Origin: Streptomyces fulvoviolaceus
Lineage (GTDB): Bacteria; Actinomycetota; Actinomycetes; Streptomycetales; Streptomycetaceae
NCBI RefSeq assembly: GCF_000718165.1
Contig: NZ_JOEY01000049.1
Location: 11,201 to 75,200, forward strand
Direction: 5' to 3'
Length of the DNA stretch: 64,000 bases
Shown here piece by piece: positions 53,784 to 63,897 of this stretch (positions are counted from its first letter, which is position 1; the number at the start of each line of letters is the position of its first letter). The notes under the pieces are model-generated. The model did no database searches, had not been told where the DNA came from, and saw only the letters and a list, made by a program, of their open reading frames with translations. The position numbers and the translations under genes are program-made.

Positions 53784-53878
53784 TTCTCGTGATCCGGATC
53801 CGCCGCCCATCGGTTGAGGGTCGGGGACGGGCGGCGGATCCGGCGTTCAGTGGCCGTACGGCCTACCGGCCTACCGGC

Positions 53879-56626
53879 CTACCGGTGATCGCTCCCCGCC
53901 GACTCCGAAGCCGCGCGCCCCGCCTCCAGCCGCGCCACCGGGATCCGGAACGGCGAGCAGGAGACGTAGTCCAGGCCGACCTCGTGGAAGAAGTGGACCG
54001 ACTCGGGGTCACCGCCGTGCTCGCCGCAGACGCCGAGCTTGAGGTCGGGGCGGGTCTTACGGCCCGCCTCGACGGCCAGCTTCACCAGGGAGCCGACGCC
54101 GTCCCTGTCGATGGTCTCGAAGGGCGACACCCCGAAGATGCCCTTCTCCAGGTACGCCGTGAAGAACGAGGCCTCCACGTCGTCCCGGCTGAAGCCCCAC
54201 ACCGTCTGGGTGAGGTCGTTCGTGCCGAAGGAGAAGAACTCCGCCGCCTCGGCGATCTGACCGGCGGTCAGCGCGGCGCGCGGCAGCTCGATCATCGTGC
54301 CGATCGACAGCTTCAGCTCGGTACCCGTCGCCGCCTGGACCTCGGCGATGACCTGGTCCGCCTCCTCGCGGACGATCTCCAGCTCCTGGACGGTGCCGAC
54401 GAGCGGGATCATGATCTCCGCGCGCGGGTCGCCCTTGGCCGCCTTGCGCTCGGCCACGGCCTCCGCGATCGCCCGTACCTGCATCGTGAACAGACCCGGG
54501 ATGACCAGGCCGAGGCGTACGCCTCGCAGACCCAGCATCGGGTTCTGCTCGTGCAGACGGTGCACCGCCTGGAGCAGGCGCAGATCGTTCTCGTGGGGCT
54601 CCTGGCGGGACTCCGCCAGCGCCACCCGGACCGACAACTCCGTGATGTCCGGCAGGAACTCGTGCAGCGGCGGGTCGAGCAGGCGGACGGTCACCGGGAG
54701 CCCGTCCATCGCCGAGAACAGCTCCACGAAGTCCTTCCGCTGCAGCGGGAGCAGCTCCTTGAGCGACTCCTCGCGCTCGGCCTCCGTGTCCGCCAGGATG
54801 AGGCGCTCCACCAGCTCACGGCGGTCACCGAGGAACATGTGCTCCGTACGGCACAGACCGATGCCCTGGGCGCCGAAGCGACGGGCGCGCAGCGCGTCCT
54901 CGGCGTTGTCCGCGTTGGCCCGGACACGGAGACGGCGCTTCCTGTCCGCGAAAGCCATGATCCGGTGGACCGCCTCGACCAGTTCGTCGGCGTCGTTCGC
55001 GCCGGCGTGCATCCGGCCCTCGAAGTACTCCACCACCGGGGAGGGCACGACCGGGACCTCGCCCAGGTAGACCTTGCCCGACGAACCATCGATGGAGATG
55101 AGGTCCCCCTCCTCCACCACATGCCCGCCCGGCACCGTCATCCGACGCCGCTTGGTGTCGACCTCGAGCTCCTCCGCGCCGCACACGCAGGTCTTGCCCA
55201 TGCCGCGCGCCACAACGGCGGCGTGCGAGGTCTTGCCACCGCGGGACGTCAGAATGCCCTCCGCCGCGATCATGCCGTCGAGGTCGTCCGGGTTCGTCTC
55301 CCGGCGGACCAGGATCACCTTCTCGCCCGAACGCGACCACTTCACGGCCGTGTACGAGTCGAAGACCGCGCGACCGACCGCCGCACCCGGCGAGGCAGCG
55401 ATGCCCCGGCCGATCTTCTCGATCTTGGCCTCCTCGTCGAAGCGGGGGAACATCAGCTGAGCCAGCTGCGCACCCGTGACGCGCTGCAGCGCCTCCGCCT
55501 CGTCGATCAGGCCCTGGTCCACCAGCTGCGTCGCGATACGGAAGGCCGCACCCGCCGTGCGCTTGCCGACGCGCGTCTGCAGCATCCACAGCTGGCCGCG
55601 CTCGATGGTGAACTCGATGTCGCAGAGATCCTTGTAGTGGTTCTCCAGGGTGTTCATGATCTGCATGAGCTGGTCGTACGACTTCTTGTCGATCGTCTCC
55701 AGCTCCGCGAGGGGGACGGTGTTGCGGATGCCCGCGACCACGTCCTCGCCCTGGGCGTTCTGCAGGTAGTCGCCGTACACGCCCTGGTGGCCGGAGGCGG
55801 GGTCACGGGTGAACGCGACGCCCGTGCCGGAGTCCGGGCCCAGGTTGCCGAAGACCATCGAGCAGACGTTGACCGCGGTGCCCAGGTCGCCCGGGATGCG
55901 CTCCTGACGGCGGTACAGCTTCGCGCGGTCGGTGTTCCAGGAGTCGAAGACCGCGTGGATGGCGAGGTCCATCTGCTCGCGCGGGTCCTGCGGGAAGTCG
56001 CGGCCGGCCTCGGTCTTGACGATCTTCTTGAACTTGGTGACGAGCTTCTTGAGGTCCGCGGCCTCCAGCTCGGTGTCGACCACGACCTTCTTGGCCGTCT
56101 TCGCCGCCTCCAGCGCGTCCTCGAAGAGCTCGCCGTCGACGCCGAGGACGGTCTTGCCGAACATCTGGATGAGGCGGCGGTAGGAGTCCCACGCGAAGCG
56201 GTCGTCGCCGGCCTGCTTGGCCAGGCCCTGGACCGACTTGTCCGAGAGGCCGATGTTCAGGACCGTGTCCATCATCCCCGGCATCGAGAACTTCGCGCCG
56301 GAGCGGACCGAGACGAGGAGCGGGTCGTCGGCCTGGCCGAGCTTCTTGCCCATGCTCTGTTCCAGCGCGTCGAGGTGCGCACTCACCTCGTCACGCAGTG
56401 CCGCCGGCTCCTCGCCGCTGTCGAGGTAGACCTTGCAGGCCTCGGTGGTGATCGTGAAGCCGGGAGGGACCGGGAGACCGAGGTTGGTCATCTCGGCGAG
56501 GTTCGCGCCCTTGCCACCGAGGAGGTCCTTGAGGTCCTTGTTGCCCTCGGTGAAGTCGTAAACGAACTTCACGCTCTCAACGCTCGCGGCCTGCCCAGCT
56601 ACGTTGGGATCTTTGTTTTCCGACAC
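53879..56626 (-). CDS. ppdK: Pyruvate, phosphate dikinase
   Basis: The 915-residue enzyme interconverts pyruvate, ATP and Pi with PEP, AMP and PPi. The N-terminal ATP-grasp has LLGGKGANLAEMTNLGLPVP and VSVRSGAKFSMPGMMDT. The phospho-His domain is TSRGGKTSHAAVVARGMGK with His468. The C-terminal TIM barrel has QGIGLCRTEHMF, SFGTNDLTQ and GVCGEHGGDP with the catalytic Cys. GTG 56626 follows GAGGAG; a frame extending to 56758 was rejected. It allows gluconeogenic PEP formation or PPi-linked glycolysis. Confidence 0.95.
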   Translation of the reverse strand: MSENKDPNVAGQAASVESVKFVYDFTEGNKDLKDLLGGKGANLAEMTNLGLPVPPGFTITTEACKVYLDSGEEPAALRDEVSAHLDALEQSMGKKLGQADDPLLVSVRSGAKFSMPGMMDTVLNIGLSDKSVQGLAKQAGDDRFAWDSYRRLIQMFGKTVLGVDGELFEDALEAAKTAKKVVVDTELEAADLKKLVTKFKKIVKTEAGRDFPQDPREQMDLAIHAVFDSWNTDRAKLYRRQERIPGDLGTAVNVCSMVFGNLGPDSGTGVAFTRDPASGHQGVYGDYLQNAQGEDVVAGIRNTVPLAELETIDKKSYDQLMQIMNTLENHYKDLCDIEFTIERGQLWMLQTRVGKRTAGAAFRIATQLVDQGLIDEAEALQRVTGAQLAQLMFPRFDEEAKIEKIGRGIAASPGAAVGRAVFDSYTAVKWSRSGEKVILVRRETNPDDLDGMIAAEGILTSRGGKTSHAAVVARGMGKTCVCGAEELEVDTKRRRMTVPGGHVVEEGDLISIDGSSGKVYLGEVPVVPSPVVEYFEGRMHAGANDADELVEAVHRIMAFADRKRRLRVRANADNAEDALRARRFGAQGIGLCRTEHMFLGDRRELVERLILADTEAEREESLKELLPLQRKDFVELFSAMDGLPVTVRLLDPPLHEFLPDITELSVRVALAESRQEPHENDLRLLQAVHRLHEQNPMLGLRGVRLGLVIPGLFTMQVRAIAEAVAERKAAKGDPRAEIMIPLVGTVQELEIVREEADQVIAEVQAATGTELKLSIGTMIELPRAALTAGQIAEAAEFFSFGTNDLTQTVWGFSRDDVEASFFTAYLEKGIFGVSPFETIDRDGVGSLVKLAVEAGRKTRPDLKLGVCGEHGGDPESVHFFHEVGLDYVSCSPFRIPVARLEAGRAASESAGSDHR

Positions 56627-57097
56627 GGGTCTCGACTCCTCGAGGACGCGGTGGCTGCCCTGACGGGCAGGAACATACCCAGATCGAAGGCACCTGGGTA
56701 CGTCCACTTGACCGTCATGTGCCTGTAACCACTCGTCCGCCAGCGGATCGAAAGTCAAAGCTTGGCAAGCGGCAACAGGCTGATGTTTTCACTTCTTGAA
56801 CGCAAGAGCGCTCAGAGAGCCCCGATTCCGCTCACATGAGCGGCAATCGGCACGCTTGATTTCGATCGATGAACGATCAAGGGGTGGCACTGAGTGCCAC
56901 CCCTTGGAGAAGTGCAGTCGCCCATGATCCGCTCACCTGAGCGCAACCCTTATCAAGCGTGGCGAGAATCACGCTGCCACAGACGCCCGGATTTCACCAT
57001 GCGGACGCGTTCCGGGAGAGGAAACCTGCCTGTCACAGAAGCCGTCGGGCCTACGGCGGCGGCTCACACCGGCGACGCGCTCACACCGGCGACGCAC
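56627..57097. promoter_or_regulatory. ppdK upstream region with repeated operators and a hairpin
   Basis: CCGCTCA-CA-TGAGCGG (56828-56843) is a perfect inverted repeat. A near copy, CCGCTCA-CC-TGAGCGC, lies at 56929-56944. Between them, 56878-56906 is a 13-bp perfect hairpin (CAAGGGGTGGCAC/GTGCCACCCCTTG) that could end the ROK transcript. The two repeats look like one regulator's binding sites. No gene is visible. Confidence 0.6.
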
Positions 57098-58324
57098 TCA
57101 CACCCCCAGCGCCAGCAACCGCTCCTCCACCCGCTCCGGCGCATACAGGTACTCGACGACCAATGCCCCGGCCCCCACCAACCCGGCCCGCTCACCGAGC
57201 CGCGAGGTGACCACCTCCAGATGAGCGGTCGAGCGCGGCAGCGCCCGCTGGTACAGCAGCTCCCGTACGCCGGTGAGGAAGGCGGTTCCGGACAGATCCC
57301 CCGCGATCATCAGAACCCCGGGGTTCAGCAGCGTCACGACCGTCGCCAACACGTCCCCGACCTGTCGGCCCGCGTCCCGTGCGAACGCCGCCGCCTCCGG
57401 GTGCCCCGACGCCAGCAGGTCCCGCACATCTGAGCCGGAGGCCGCCGGCACCCCGGCTTCTGCGAGCTTCCGCGCCACGGCACCGCCGCTCGCGACGGCG
57501 GCGAGACAGCCGTAGGAACCGCACCGGCACAGCGCCTCCGCGCCCGCCGGGACGCGGATGTGGCCGATGTCGCCCGCGCCGCCGTCGATGCCGCGGTAGA
57601 TCGAGCCGTCGACCACGACCCCCGCGCCGATACCCGTCGAGACCTTGACCAGCACGAACGCCGAGCAGTCGGCATGGGCCGTGCGCTGTTCGCCGTACGC
57701 CATGAGGTTCGCGTCGTTGTCGACGAGGACCGGGACCGCCGGGGCACCCGTGCGTTCGGTGAAGGCTCTGGCCAGGCGGCCTCTTATGTCGTAGCCGTCC
57801 CAGCCCGGCATGATCGGTGGCTGGACCACTCGGCCACTTTCGCTGTCGACCGGGCCCGGGACCGCGAGGCCGATGCCGCAGACCTCGTCCGCGCGATGGC
57901 CCGCCTTCTCCAGCAACTCGGCGAACCAGCCGCCGAGTTCGCCCAGTACGGTGTCCGGGCCGTCCGCGATCGGCAGCGTGCCGCTGTGCTCGGCCAGGAT
58001 CTCGCCGGTCAGGGACAGCACGGCCGCGCGCGCATGCCGGGTCTCCAGGTCGGCGGCGAGGACGACCGCGTGGGCGTCGTCGAACTCGAGGGTGATGGAG
58101 GGGCGACCGCCCTGCGGGGAGTCGACAGGACCGCCGGCGCCTTCGCGGAGCCAGCCCGCGCGGAAGAGACGGTCGAGGCGGTGGCCGACGGTGGCGCGGG
58201 AGAGGCCCGTGGCCTGCTGGAGTGCTCCGCGCGTAACGGCTCGCCCGTTTCGCACCAGTTCGAGCAGGTCTCCGGCGCTCGCCTGACTCGCACCCCTCCC
58301 GGTCCTACCGGACTGTCCAGTCAT
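57098..58324 (-). CDS. ROK-family transcriptional regulator
   Basis: The 408-residue protein has an N-terminal winged helix (TRGALQQATGLSRATVGHRL) and a ROK sugar-binding domain. The domain shows VLVDNDANLMAYGE, VKVSTGIGAGVVVDG and the zinc site ending CRCGSYGCLAAVASG. ATG 58324 has AGGGGG at good spacing; GTG 58330 is less well placed. It is divergent from the two glycosidase genes at 58444 and 59961 and most likely controls them in response to a sugar. Confidence 0.9.
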   Translation of the reverse strand: MTGQSGRTGRGASQASAGDLLELVRNGRAVTRGALQQATGLSRATVGHRLDRLFRAGWLREGAGGPVDSPQGGRPSITLEFDDAHAVVLAADLETRHARAAVLSLTGEILAEHSGTLPIADGPDTVLGELGGWFAELLEKAGHRADEVCGIGLAVPGPVDSESGRVVQPPIMPGWDGYDIRGRLARAFTERTGAPAVPVLVDNDANLMAYGEQRTAHADCSAFVLVKVSTGIGAGVVVDGSIYRGIDGGAGDIGHIRVPAGAEALCRCGSYGCLAAVASGGAVARKLAEAGVPAASGSDVRDLLASGHPEAAAFARDAGRQVGDVLATVVTLLNPGVLMIAGDLSGTAFLTGVRELLYQRALPRSTAHLEVVTSRLGERAGLVGAGALVVEYLYAPERVEERLLALGV

Positions 58325-58443
58325 GCGCACCCCCTTGTGTTTCTCAAGCTTGCATTACATATTGAGTTTTGCGTGTTAAATAGACGTAACCCTACGGTAG
58401 CTACAGCCGAACCGGTCGGCAGGACGTCTTCGGGGAGACCAGA

Positions 58444-59964
58444 GTGGATCGCACAACGCAGCTCACGGCCCGTAATGCGGGTCACTTGGATCCCGTGAGC
58501 ACCATTTCCTCACCACCCTTTTCCGGCCATGGTGAGGTAACGGGCCCCGAGGCCGTTGTATACGACCCGGCACCCCCGACACATTCGCTGCACGTCAGGG
58601 CAACACGTGTGCTGGAGGGCAACTGGACCGGCACCTCCACGGTGCCCTCGCACAGCCTGTACCCGCACCAGTGGTCCTGGGACTCGGCGTTCATCTCGAT
58701 CGGCCTGCGCCACCTGTCGCCGCTGAGGGCACAGACGGAGCTGGAGACGCTCTTCGACGCCCAGTGGGGCGACGGGCGGATCCCGCACATCGTCTTCAAC
58801 CCCTCCGTGCCGCTCGACGCGTACTTCCCGAGCCCCGACTTCTGGCGCTCCTCGACCGCGGGGCGCGCTGCGGGCGCCCCGCGCACCGTACAGACCTCGG
58901 GCATCGTGCAGCCACCCGTGCACGCGCTGGCCGCGTGGCTGGTGCACTGCGCGGACCCGGGGCTGTCGCGGGCGCGCGGTTTCCTCACCCGGGTGTATCC
59001 CCGGCTCGCGGCCTGGCACCGGTATCTGCTGCACCGGCGCGACCTGGGCGGGGGCGGCCTCGCCTCCGTCGTGCACCCCTGGGAGCAGGGGATGGACAAC
59101 AGCCCTTGCTGGGACGCCCCGTTGAGCCGGATCACGCCCGCCCCGGCCCGCTCCTTCCGCCGCGCCGACCTCGACCACGGGGCTGCCGAGGACCGGCCGA
59201 CGGATCTGGACTACGGGCGGTACGTGCGGCTGGCGACGGACTACCGGGATCGTGAATACAGGGATGGGCTGGGCGGGGGAAGTGGCGTCGGTGCGGGCGA
59301 GTTCGCGGTGGAGGACCCCTCCTTCAACGCCCTGCTCATCGCCTCCGAGCACGCCCTCGCGCGCATCGCGCAGGAACTGGGCGCGACCGGCACGGCCCGC
59401 CACGCGCGCGCGGAGCGGCTGACCGCGGCGCTGATCGACCGGCTGTGGGACCCGGCGGAGGGCATGTTCTTCTGCCGGGACGTGCGGGGCGGGGGACTCA
59501 TCCGCGAGCGCAGCGTCTCGGGGCTGATCCCACTGCTGCTGCCCACGCTCCCGCGCGACATCGCCGACGCCGTCGTAGGGACGATGTGCGGCCCGCACTT
59601 CGGGCTCGGCAACTCGACCCGCCTCACGCCGAGTTACGACCTTCTCGGCGAGGCCTTCGACCCGCACCGCTACTGGCGCGGACCGGCCTGGTTCAACACG
59701 AGCTGGCTGCTGGAGCGCGCGCTGCGGACGCACGGCGAGGAGGACCGCGCCGAGGCGCTGCGCCGGGCGGTGCTGGACAGCGCCGCCACATCCGACTTCG
59801 CGGAGTACGTCGACCCGTACTCCGGCGAGGCCTGCGGGGCGACCGGCTTCAGCTGGACCGCCGCGCTCTCGCTCGACCTGCTGCACCAAGGCCCCGGGCA
59901 CGACGTGTCCCCCGCGGGCATCGGCACGTTCTCGATGAGTCACAAGGGAGGGGACCGGGGATGA
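58444..59964 (+). CDS. MGH1-like (GH63-type) glycoside hydrolase
   Basis: The 506-residue protein has an (alpha/alpha)6-barrel sequence pattern: HQWSWDSAFISIGLRHL, QPPVHALAAW, HPWEQGMDNSPCWD and YWRGPAWFNTSWLLERAL. These match the mannosylglycerate/glucosylglycerate-hydrolase-like part of GH63. There is no signal peptide. The stop overlaps the next gene (ATGA), so the two are co-translated. The pair could process glucosylglycerate, a compatible solute, or short alpha-glucans. GTG 58444 has GGAG upstream. Confidence 0.82.
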   Translation: MDRTTQLTARNAGHLDPVSTISSPPFSGHGEVTGPEAVVYDPAPPTHSLHVRATRVLEGNWTGTSTVPSHSLYPHQWSWDSAFISIGLRHLSPLRAQTELETLFDAQWGDGRIPHIVFNPSVPLDAYFPSPDFWRSSTAGRAAGAPRTVQTSGIVQPPVHALAAWLVHCADPGLSRARGFLTRVYPRLAAWHRYLLHRRDLGGGGLASVVHPWEQGMDNSPCWDAPLSRITPAPARSFRRADLDHGAAEDRPTDLDYGRYVRLATDYRDREYRDGLGGGSGVGAGEFAVEDPSFNALLIASEHALARIAQELGATGTARHARAERLTAALIDRLWDPAEGMFFCRDVRGGGLIRERSVSGLIPLLLPTLPRDIADAVVGTMCGPHFGLGNSTRLTPSYDLLGEAFDPHRYWRGPAWFNTSWLLERALRTHGEEDRAEALRRAVLDSAATSDFAEYVDPYSGEACGATGFSWTAALSLDLLHQGPGHDVSPAGIGTFSMSHKGGDRG

Positions 59965-61898
59965 CGGACCGGCATCATCTGCTCGTGCACGGTGGGACGT
60001 TCGCCGCCGTGGGCGACGGCGGGGACATCAGCGGCGTACGGGGCGGCAGCTCCCCGGACGGGTTATTCGTACGTGACGCCCGGCACTTGAGCCGGTGGCA
60101 GCTCACGGTGGACGGCGCGGTGCCGGAAGCCCTGTCGCCGGTCGCCGACGGGGACACCGCGCGCTGCGTCCTCGTCCCGCGCGGCGGCCGCCAGGAGCCG
60201 CCCGCCTACACACTTTTCCGTGAACAGGCCGTCGGCGACGGCTCGTTCGTCGAGTCCCTCCGGGTGACCAGCAACCGTCCGGTGCCGACGACGGTCCGGC
60301 TCGCGGTCACCGCGGACGCCGACTTCACGGACCAGTTCGAGCTGCGCTCCGACTACCGCACGTACACGAAGATAGGAGCCACCCGCTCCCGCGAAGTCCT
60401 CGACAACGGCGTGGAGTTCGCCTATCAGCGCGGTGAATGGCGTTCCTGTACGACGGTGACGGCCGAGCCCGCTCCGGACGGCGTCGAGGAGACCGGCACC
60501 GGCGCCCGTCGCCTCGTATGGACCCTGGATCTGGAACCGCACGGGACGGCGGAGTTGATCCTTCGAGTCATGGCACGGCCGCACGGCGACAAGCGGGCCC
60601 TGCGGGTGCCGCGTTCCCCGGCCGCTCTGAACGAGCAACTCCTCGCGATGGAGGGCGAGTTCGTGGAGGGCGTGCCCTTCCCGACCGGCTGGCCCGAGCT
60701 CGCCGCGGCCTGCGCGCGCGGACTCGCGGACCTCGCCTCCCTCCAGGTCCCGGCGACCGGACCGGACGGCGAGGAGCTGCGCGTCCCGGCCGCCGGAGCC
60801 CCCTGGTTCCTGACCCTGCTGGGCCGCGACGCCCTGCTCACCTCGCTCTTCGCGCTCCCCTACCGGCCCCAACTGGCCGCCGCCACCCTCCCCGCGCTCG
60901 CCGCGGCCCAGGCGACGGAGGTCGGGGCGGAGTCGGTCGCCCAGCCCGGCAAGATCGTGCACGAGGTGCGGCACGGCGAGCTGGCGCACTTCGGGCAGGT
61001 GCCGTACGGGCGTTACTACGGCTCGGTGGACGCGACCCCGCTGTTCCTCGTCCTGCTCGGGGCGTATGTCGAGCACACGGGGGATGTCGAACTGGCTCGC
61101 CGTCTGGAGCCCAACGCCCGTGCGGCGGTCGGCTGGATGCTGGACCACGGCGGGCTGACCTCGCGCGGCTATCTCGTCTACCGCGCCGACCAGGGCGGCC
61201 TCGCCAACCAGAACTGGAAGGACTCCCCCGGCGCGATCTGCTCCGCCGACGGCAGCCGCGCGAGCGGGCCGGTGATGGCGGCGGGGGCCCAGGGGTATGC
61301 GTATGACGCGTTGCGGCGCACCGCCGGGCTGGCCCGGACCGTCTGGGGCGACGAGGTGTACGCGGCGCTGCTCGAGCAGGCCGCCGCCGATCTGCGCGAC
61401 CGCTTCCAGCGGGACTTCTGGATGCGGGACCTGTCCTTCCCCGCTCTCGCTCTGGACGGGGAGGGCCGGCAGGTGGACGCGCTGGCCTCGGATGCGGGGC
61501 ATCTGCTGTGGTCGGGGCTGCTCGACAAGGAGTACGGGGAGGTCGTGGGGCGGCGGTTGCTGGAGCCGGACTTCTTCTCGGGGTGGGGTGTGCGGACGCT
61601 GGCGGCCGGACAGGCGGCGTATCACCCGATGTCGTACCACCGGGGTTCGGTGTGGCCGCACGACAACGCGCTGATCACGTTGGGGCTGGCGCGGTACGGG
61701 CTGCATGACGAGGCGCGTTCGGTCGCCCATGCGTTGGTGGATGCGGCGACGGCCACCGGGCATCGGCTGCCGGAGGTTCTTGCGGGGTACGGGCGGGATA
61801 CGCATGGGGAGCCTGTGCCGTATCCGCATGCGTGTGTGCGGGAATCTCGGTCTGCGGCCGCGCCTCTTGCCTTGCTGACGGCTGTTGGGGGCGCCTAG
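59961..61898 (+). CDS. Amylo-alpha-1,6-glucosidase-like glycogen-debranching family protein
   Basis: The 645-residue protein has the N-terminal debranching domain (SSPDGLFVRDARHLSRWQL) and a C-terminal (alpha/alpha)6 glucosidase barrel. Barrel motifs are APWFLTLLGRDALLTSLF, GQVPYGRYYGSVDATPLF, LANQNWKDSPGAI and YHRGSVWPHDNALI. ATG 59961 overlaps the preceding stop. The family acts on alpha-1,6 branches or related disaccharides; the exact substrate is unproven. Pairing with a GH63-like enzyme and a divergent ROK regulator indicates a carbohydrate-use operon. Confidence 0.85.
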   Translation: MTDRHHLLVHGGTFAAVGDGGDISGVRGGSSPDGLFVRDARHLSRWQLTVDGAVPEALSPVADGDTARCVLVPRGGRQEPPAYTLFREQAVGDGSFVESLRVTSNRPVPTTVRLAVTADADFTDQFELRSDYRTYTKIGATRSREVLDNGVEFAYQRGEWRSCTTVTAEPAPDGVEETGTGARRLVWTLDLEPHGTAELILRVMARPHGDKRALRVPRSPAALNEQLLAMEGEFVEGVPFPTGWPELAAACARGLADLASLQVPATGPDGEELRVPAAGAPWFLTLLGRDALLTSLFALPYRPQLAAATLPALAAAQATEVGAESVAQPGKIVHEVRHGELAHFGQVPYGRYYGSVDATPLFLVLLGAYVEHTGDVELARRLEPNARAAVGWMLDHGGLTSRGYLVYRADQGGLANQNWKDSPGAICSADGSRASGPVMAAGAQGYAYDALRRTAGLARTVWGDEVYAALLEQAAADLRDRFQRDFWMRDLSFPALALDGEGRQVDALASDAGHLLWSGLLDKEYGEVVGRRLLEPDFFSGWGVRTLAAGQAAYHPMSYHRGSVWPHDNALITLGLARYGLHDEARSVAHALVDAATATGHRLPEVLAGYGRDTHGEPVPYPHACVRESRSAAAPLALLTAVGGA

Positions 61899-61937
61899 GA
61901 GCTCGACGGGGACTGTTGTATGGCGGCTGCGGGTTCG

Positions 61938-61979
61938 TTGTGGCTTGTCGCGCAGTTCCCCGCGCCCCTAAAGGGCGCT
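61938..61979. repeat. Interspersed Streptomyces repeat (GTCGCGCAGTTCCCCGCGCC type)
   Basis: It matches 25767-25810 over TCGCGCAGTTCCCCGCGCCC and the following short CCCCT…AGGG stem. It lies just after the glycosidase operon. Confidence 0.7.
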
Positions 61980-62125
61980 CCAGCTAGCGTTGACCAGGCG
62001 TTTGCCCGGTGTTTGCCTCGCCTCGTGAACGACGGTGTGCGGCGGGACGTACGGGAATGTGGCGGATCCGGTGTTCGGTCATCGGGTTCGCCGCCTCACC
62101 GGGCCTCGCGCGGAAGGACCTTCGG

Positions 62126-63886
62126 GTGCCTGTCTTCACTCACACTCATCAGCAGTCGGACACGGCGGACGCCCCCGAAGCCTCGGCATCACCCTCCCGC
62201 CCCACGCTCCGGGAACGCCTCGCTCATCTCCGCACCTGGCGGGACAGACACCCCACCGCCGCCCGCGTCCTCCGCTGGACGATCAACATCCTTGCCGCGG
62301 TGCTCATCCTCGGTGCGATGCTGCTGCCGAACGCCGTCGGGGCCCTGAAGCCGAACCGGTTCACGCGGATTCCGGCGGAGGCGATCGTCGGGGCGGTCGT
62401 GATGCTGTGGCTGCCGCGGCGGCCGCGGGTGGTTCTGGCCGTGGTGTCCGGGGTGGGGCTCGGGGTGCTGACCATGCTGAACCTGCTGGACATGGGCTTC
62501 AGGGAGTATCTCGGCCGGGGCTTCAACATGGTGCTCGACTGGGGGCTGTTGGACGACGCGCAGGCGTATGTCGAGGACTCGATGGGCCGTACGGTCGCGC
62601 TCGGGGCCAGTGTCGGGGCCGTCGTCCTCGTCCTCGCACTGCTGGTCCTCATGGCTCTGGCGACCGTCCGGCTCAGCAATCTGCTCGCCGACAACCGGTC
62701 CGCCGCCAGCCGTGGCACGCTGATCGCGGGGACCGTCTGGATCACCTGCTCGGCGGTCGGTCTCCAGGTCTCCGGTATGCCGGTCGCGTCGGACCGGGCG
62801 GCGGGGGCGCTGGCGATGCAGGCGCGGCGGGTGAAGGACACGCTGCGGGACGAGGCGGCGTTCGCGAAGGTGGCCAAGGTCGACACCTTCGGCAACACAC
62901 CGGGCGATCAGCTGGTGCCGGATCTGCGCGGCAAGGACGTGATCTTCACCTTCATCGAGAGCTACGGCCGCAGCGCGCTAGAGGACCCGGACATCGCACC
63001 GGGGGTCGACAAGACCCTCGACGTGAGCACGAAGGCCCTCACCGAGGCCGGTTTCCACGCGAAGAGCGGCTGGCTGACGTCGGCGACGTACGGCGGCAGC
63101 AGTTGGCTCGGCCACTCGACCACCATGTCCGGTCTGTGGGTCGACAACCAGCAGCGCTACCAGACGGTCATGAACAGCGACCACCTCAGCCTCACCAAGG
63201 CCTTCCAGAAGACCGGCGACTGGGACACGGTCGGCGTCATGCCGGGTGTGCAGAAGGCCTGGCCCGAGCAGAAGTTCTACGGCCTCGACAAGGTCTACAA
63301 CGCCTTCCAACTCGGCTATCAGGGACCGAAGTTCAGCTGGTCGACGATGCCGGACCAGTATGCGCTGGAGGCCTTCCAGCAGCAGGTGCACGGCAAGAAG
63401 CGCGACAAGCCGCTGATGTCGGAGATCATCCTGACCTCGAGTCACCAGCCCTGGGCGCCCATTCCGAAGATGGTCGGCTGGGACGAGCTGGGTGACGGTT
63501 CGGTCTTCGACGCGATCCAGAAGGCGGGCAACAAGCCGTCGGACATCGTCGCCGACTCGACCCGCTCCAAGGAGGAGTACGGCAAGTCCGTCCAGTACTC
63601 CGTCACCGCCCTCACCCAGTGGCTGGAGCGCTACGGCAGTGACGACACCGTGCTCGTCTTCCTCGGCGACCATCAGCCGATCGCCCGGGTCAGCGGCAAC
63701 AATGCCAGCCGTGACGTGCCGATCTCGATCGTCGCCAAGGACCCGAAGGTCCTCGACAAGATCTCCTCCTGGAACTGGACCGAGGGTCTGAAGCCGGCCC
63801 ACAACGCCCCGGTGTGGAAGATGAGTTCGTTCCGCGACCGCTTCCTGACGGCGTACGGGTCGACTCCGCACCCGTCGACGAACTGA
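62126..63886 (+). CDS. Membrane sulfatase/LTA-synthase-like protein
   Basis: The 586-residue protein has about five N-terminal membrane helices (within about 45-230) and an extracytoplasmic alkaline-phosphatase-superfamily domain. That domain includes KDVIFTFIESYGRSALEDPD, SATYGGSSWLGHST (probable Thr/Ser nucleophile region) and VLVFLGDHQPIARV for the metal site. LTA synthases and related phosphoglycerol transferases share this layout. A role in wall polymer or glycan modification is plausible but unproven. GTG 62126 has GGAAGGA upstream; an earlier start at 62009 would cross the repeat-rich leader. Confidence 0.82.
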   Translation: MPVFTHTHQQSDTADAPEASASPSRPTLRERLAHLRTWRDRHPTAARVLRWTINILAAVLILGAMLLPNAVGALKPNRFTRIPAEAIVGAVVMLWLPRRPRVVLAVVSGVGLGVLTMLNLLDMGFREYLGRGFNMVLDWGLLDDAQAYVEDSMGRTVALGASVGAVVLVLALLVLMALATVRLSNLLADNRSAASRGTLIAGTVWITCSAVGLQVSGMPVASDRAAGALAMQARRVKDTLRDEAAFAKVAKVDTFGNTPGDQLVPDLRGKDVIFTFIESYGRSALEDPDIAPGVDKTLDVSTKALTEAGFHAKSGWLTSATYGGSSWLGHSTTMSGLWVDNQQRYQTVMNSDHLSLTKAFQKTGDWDTVGVMPGVQKAWPEQKFYGLDKVYNAFQLGYQGPKFSWSTMPDQYALEAFQQQVHGKKRDKPLMSEIILTSSHQPWAPIPKMVGWDELGDGSVFDAIQKAGNKPSDIVADSTRSKEEYGKSVQYSVTALTQWLERYGSDDTVLVFLGDHQPIARVSGNNASRDVPISIVAKDPKVLDKISSWNWTEGLKPAHNAPVWKMSSFRDRFLTAYGSTPHPSTN

Positions 63887-63897
63887 CCGAGACCCAG

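Noticed and set aside
53789..56728. Nearly 1,000-codon frame antisense to ppdK
   Set aside because: Shadow of ppdK caused by third-position GC bias; no family motif or ribosome site.
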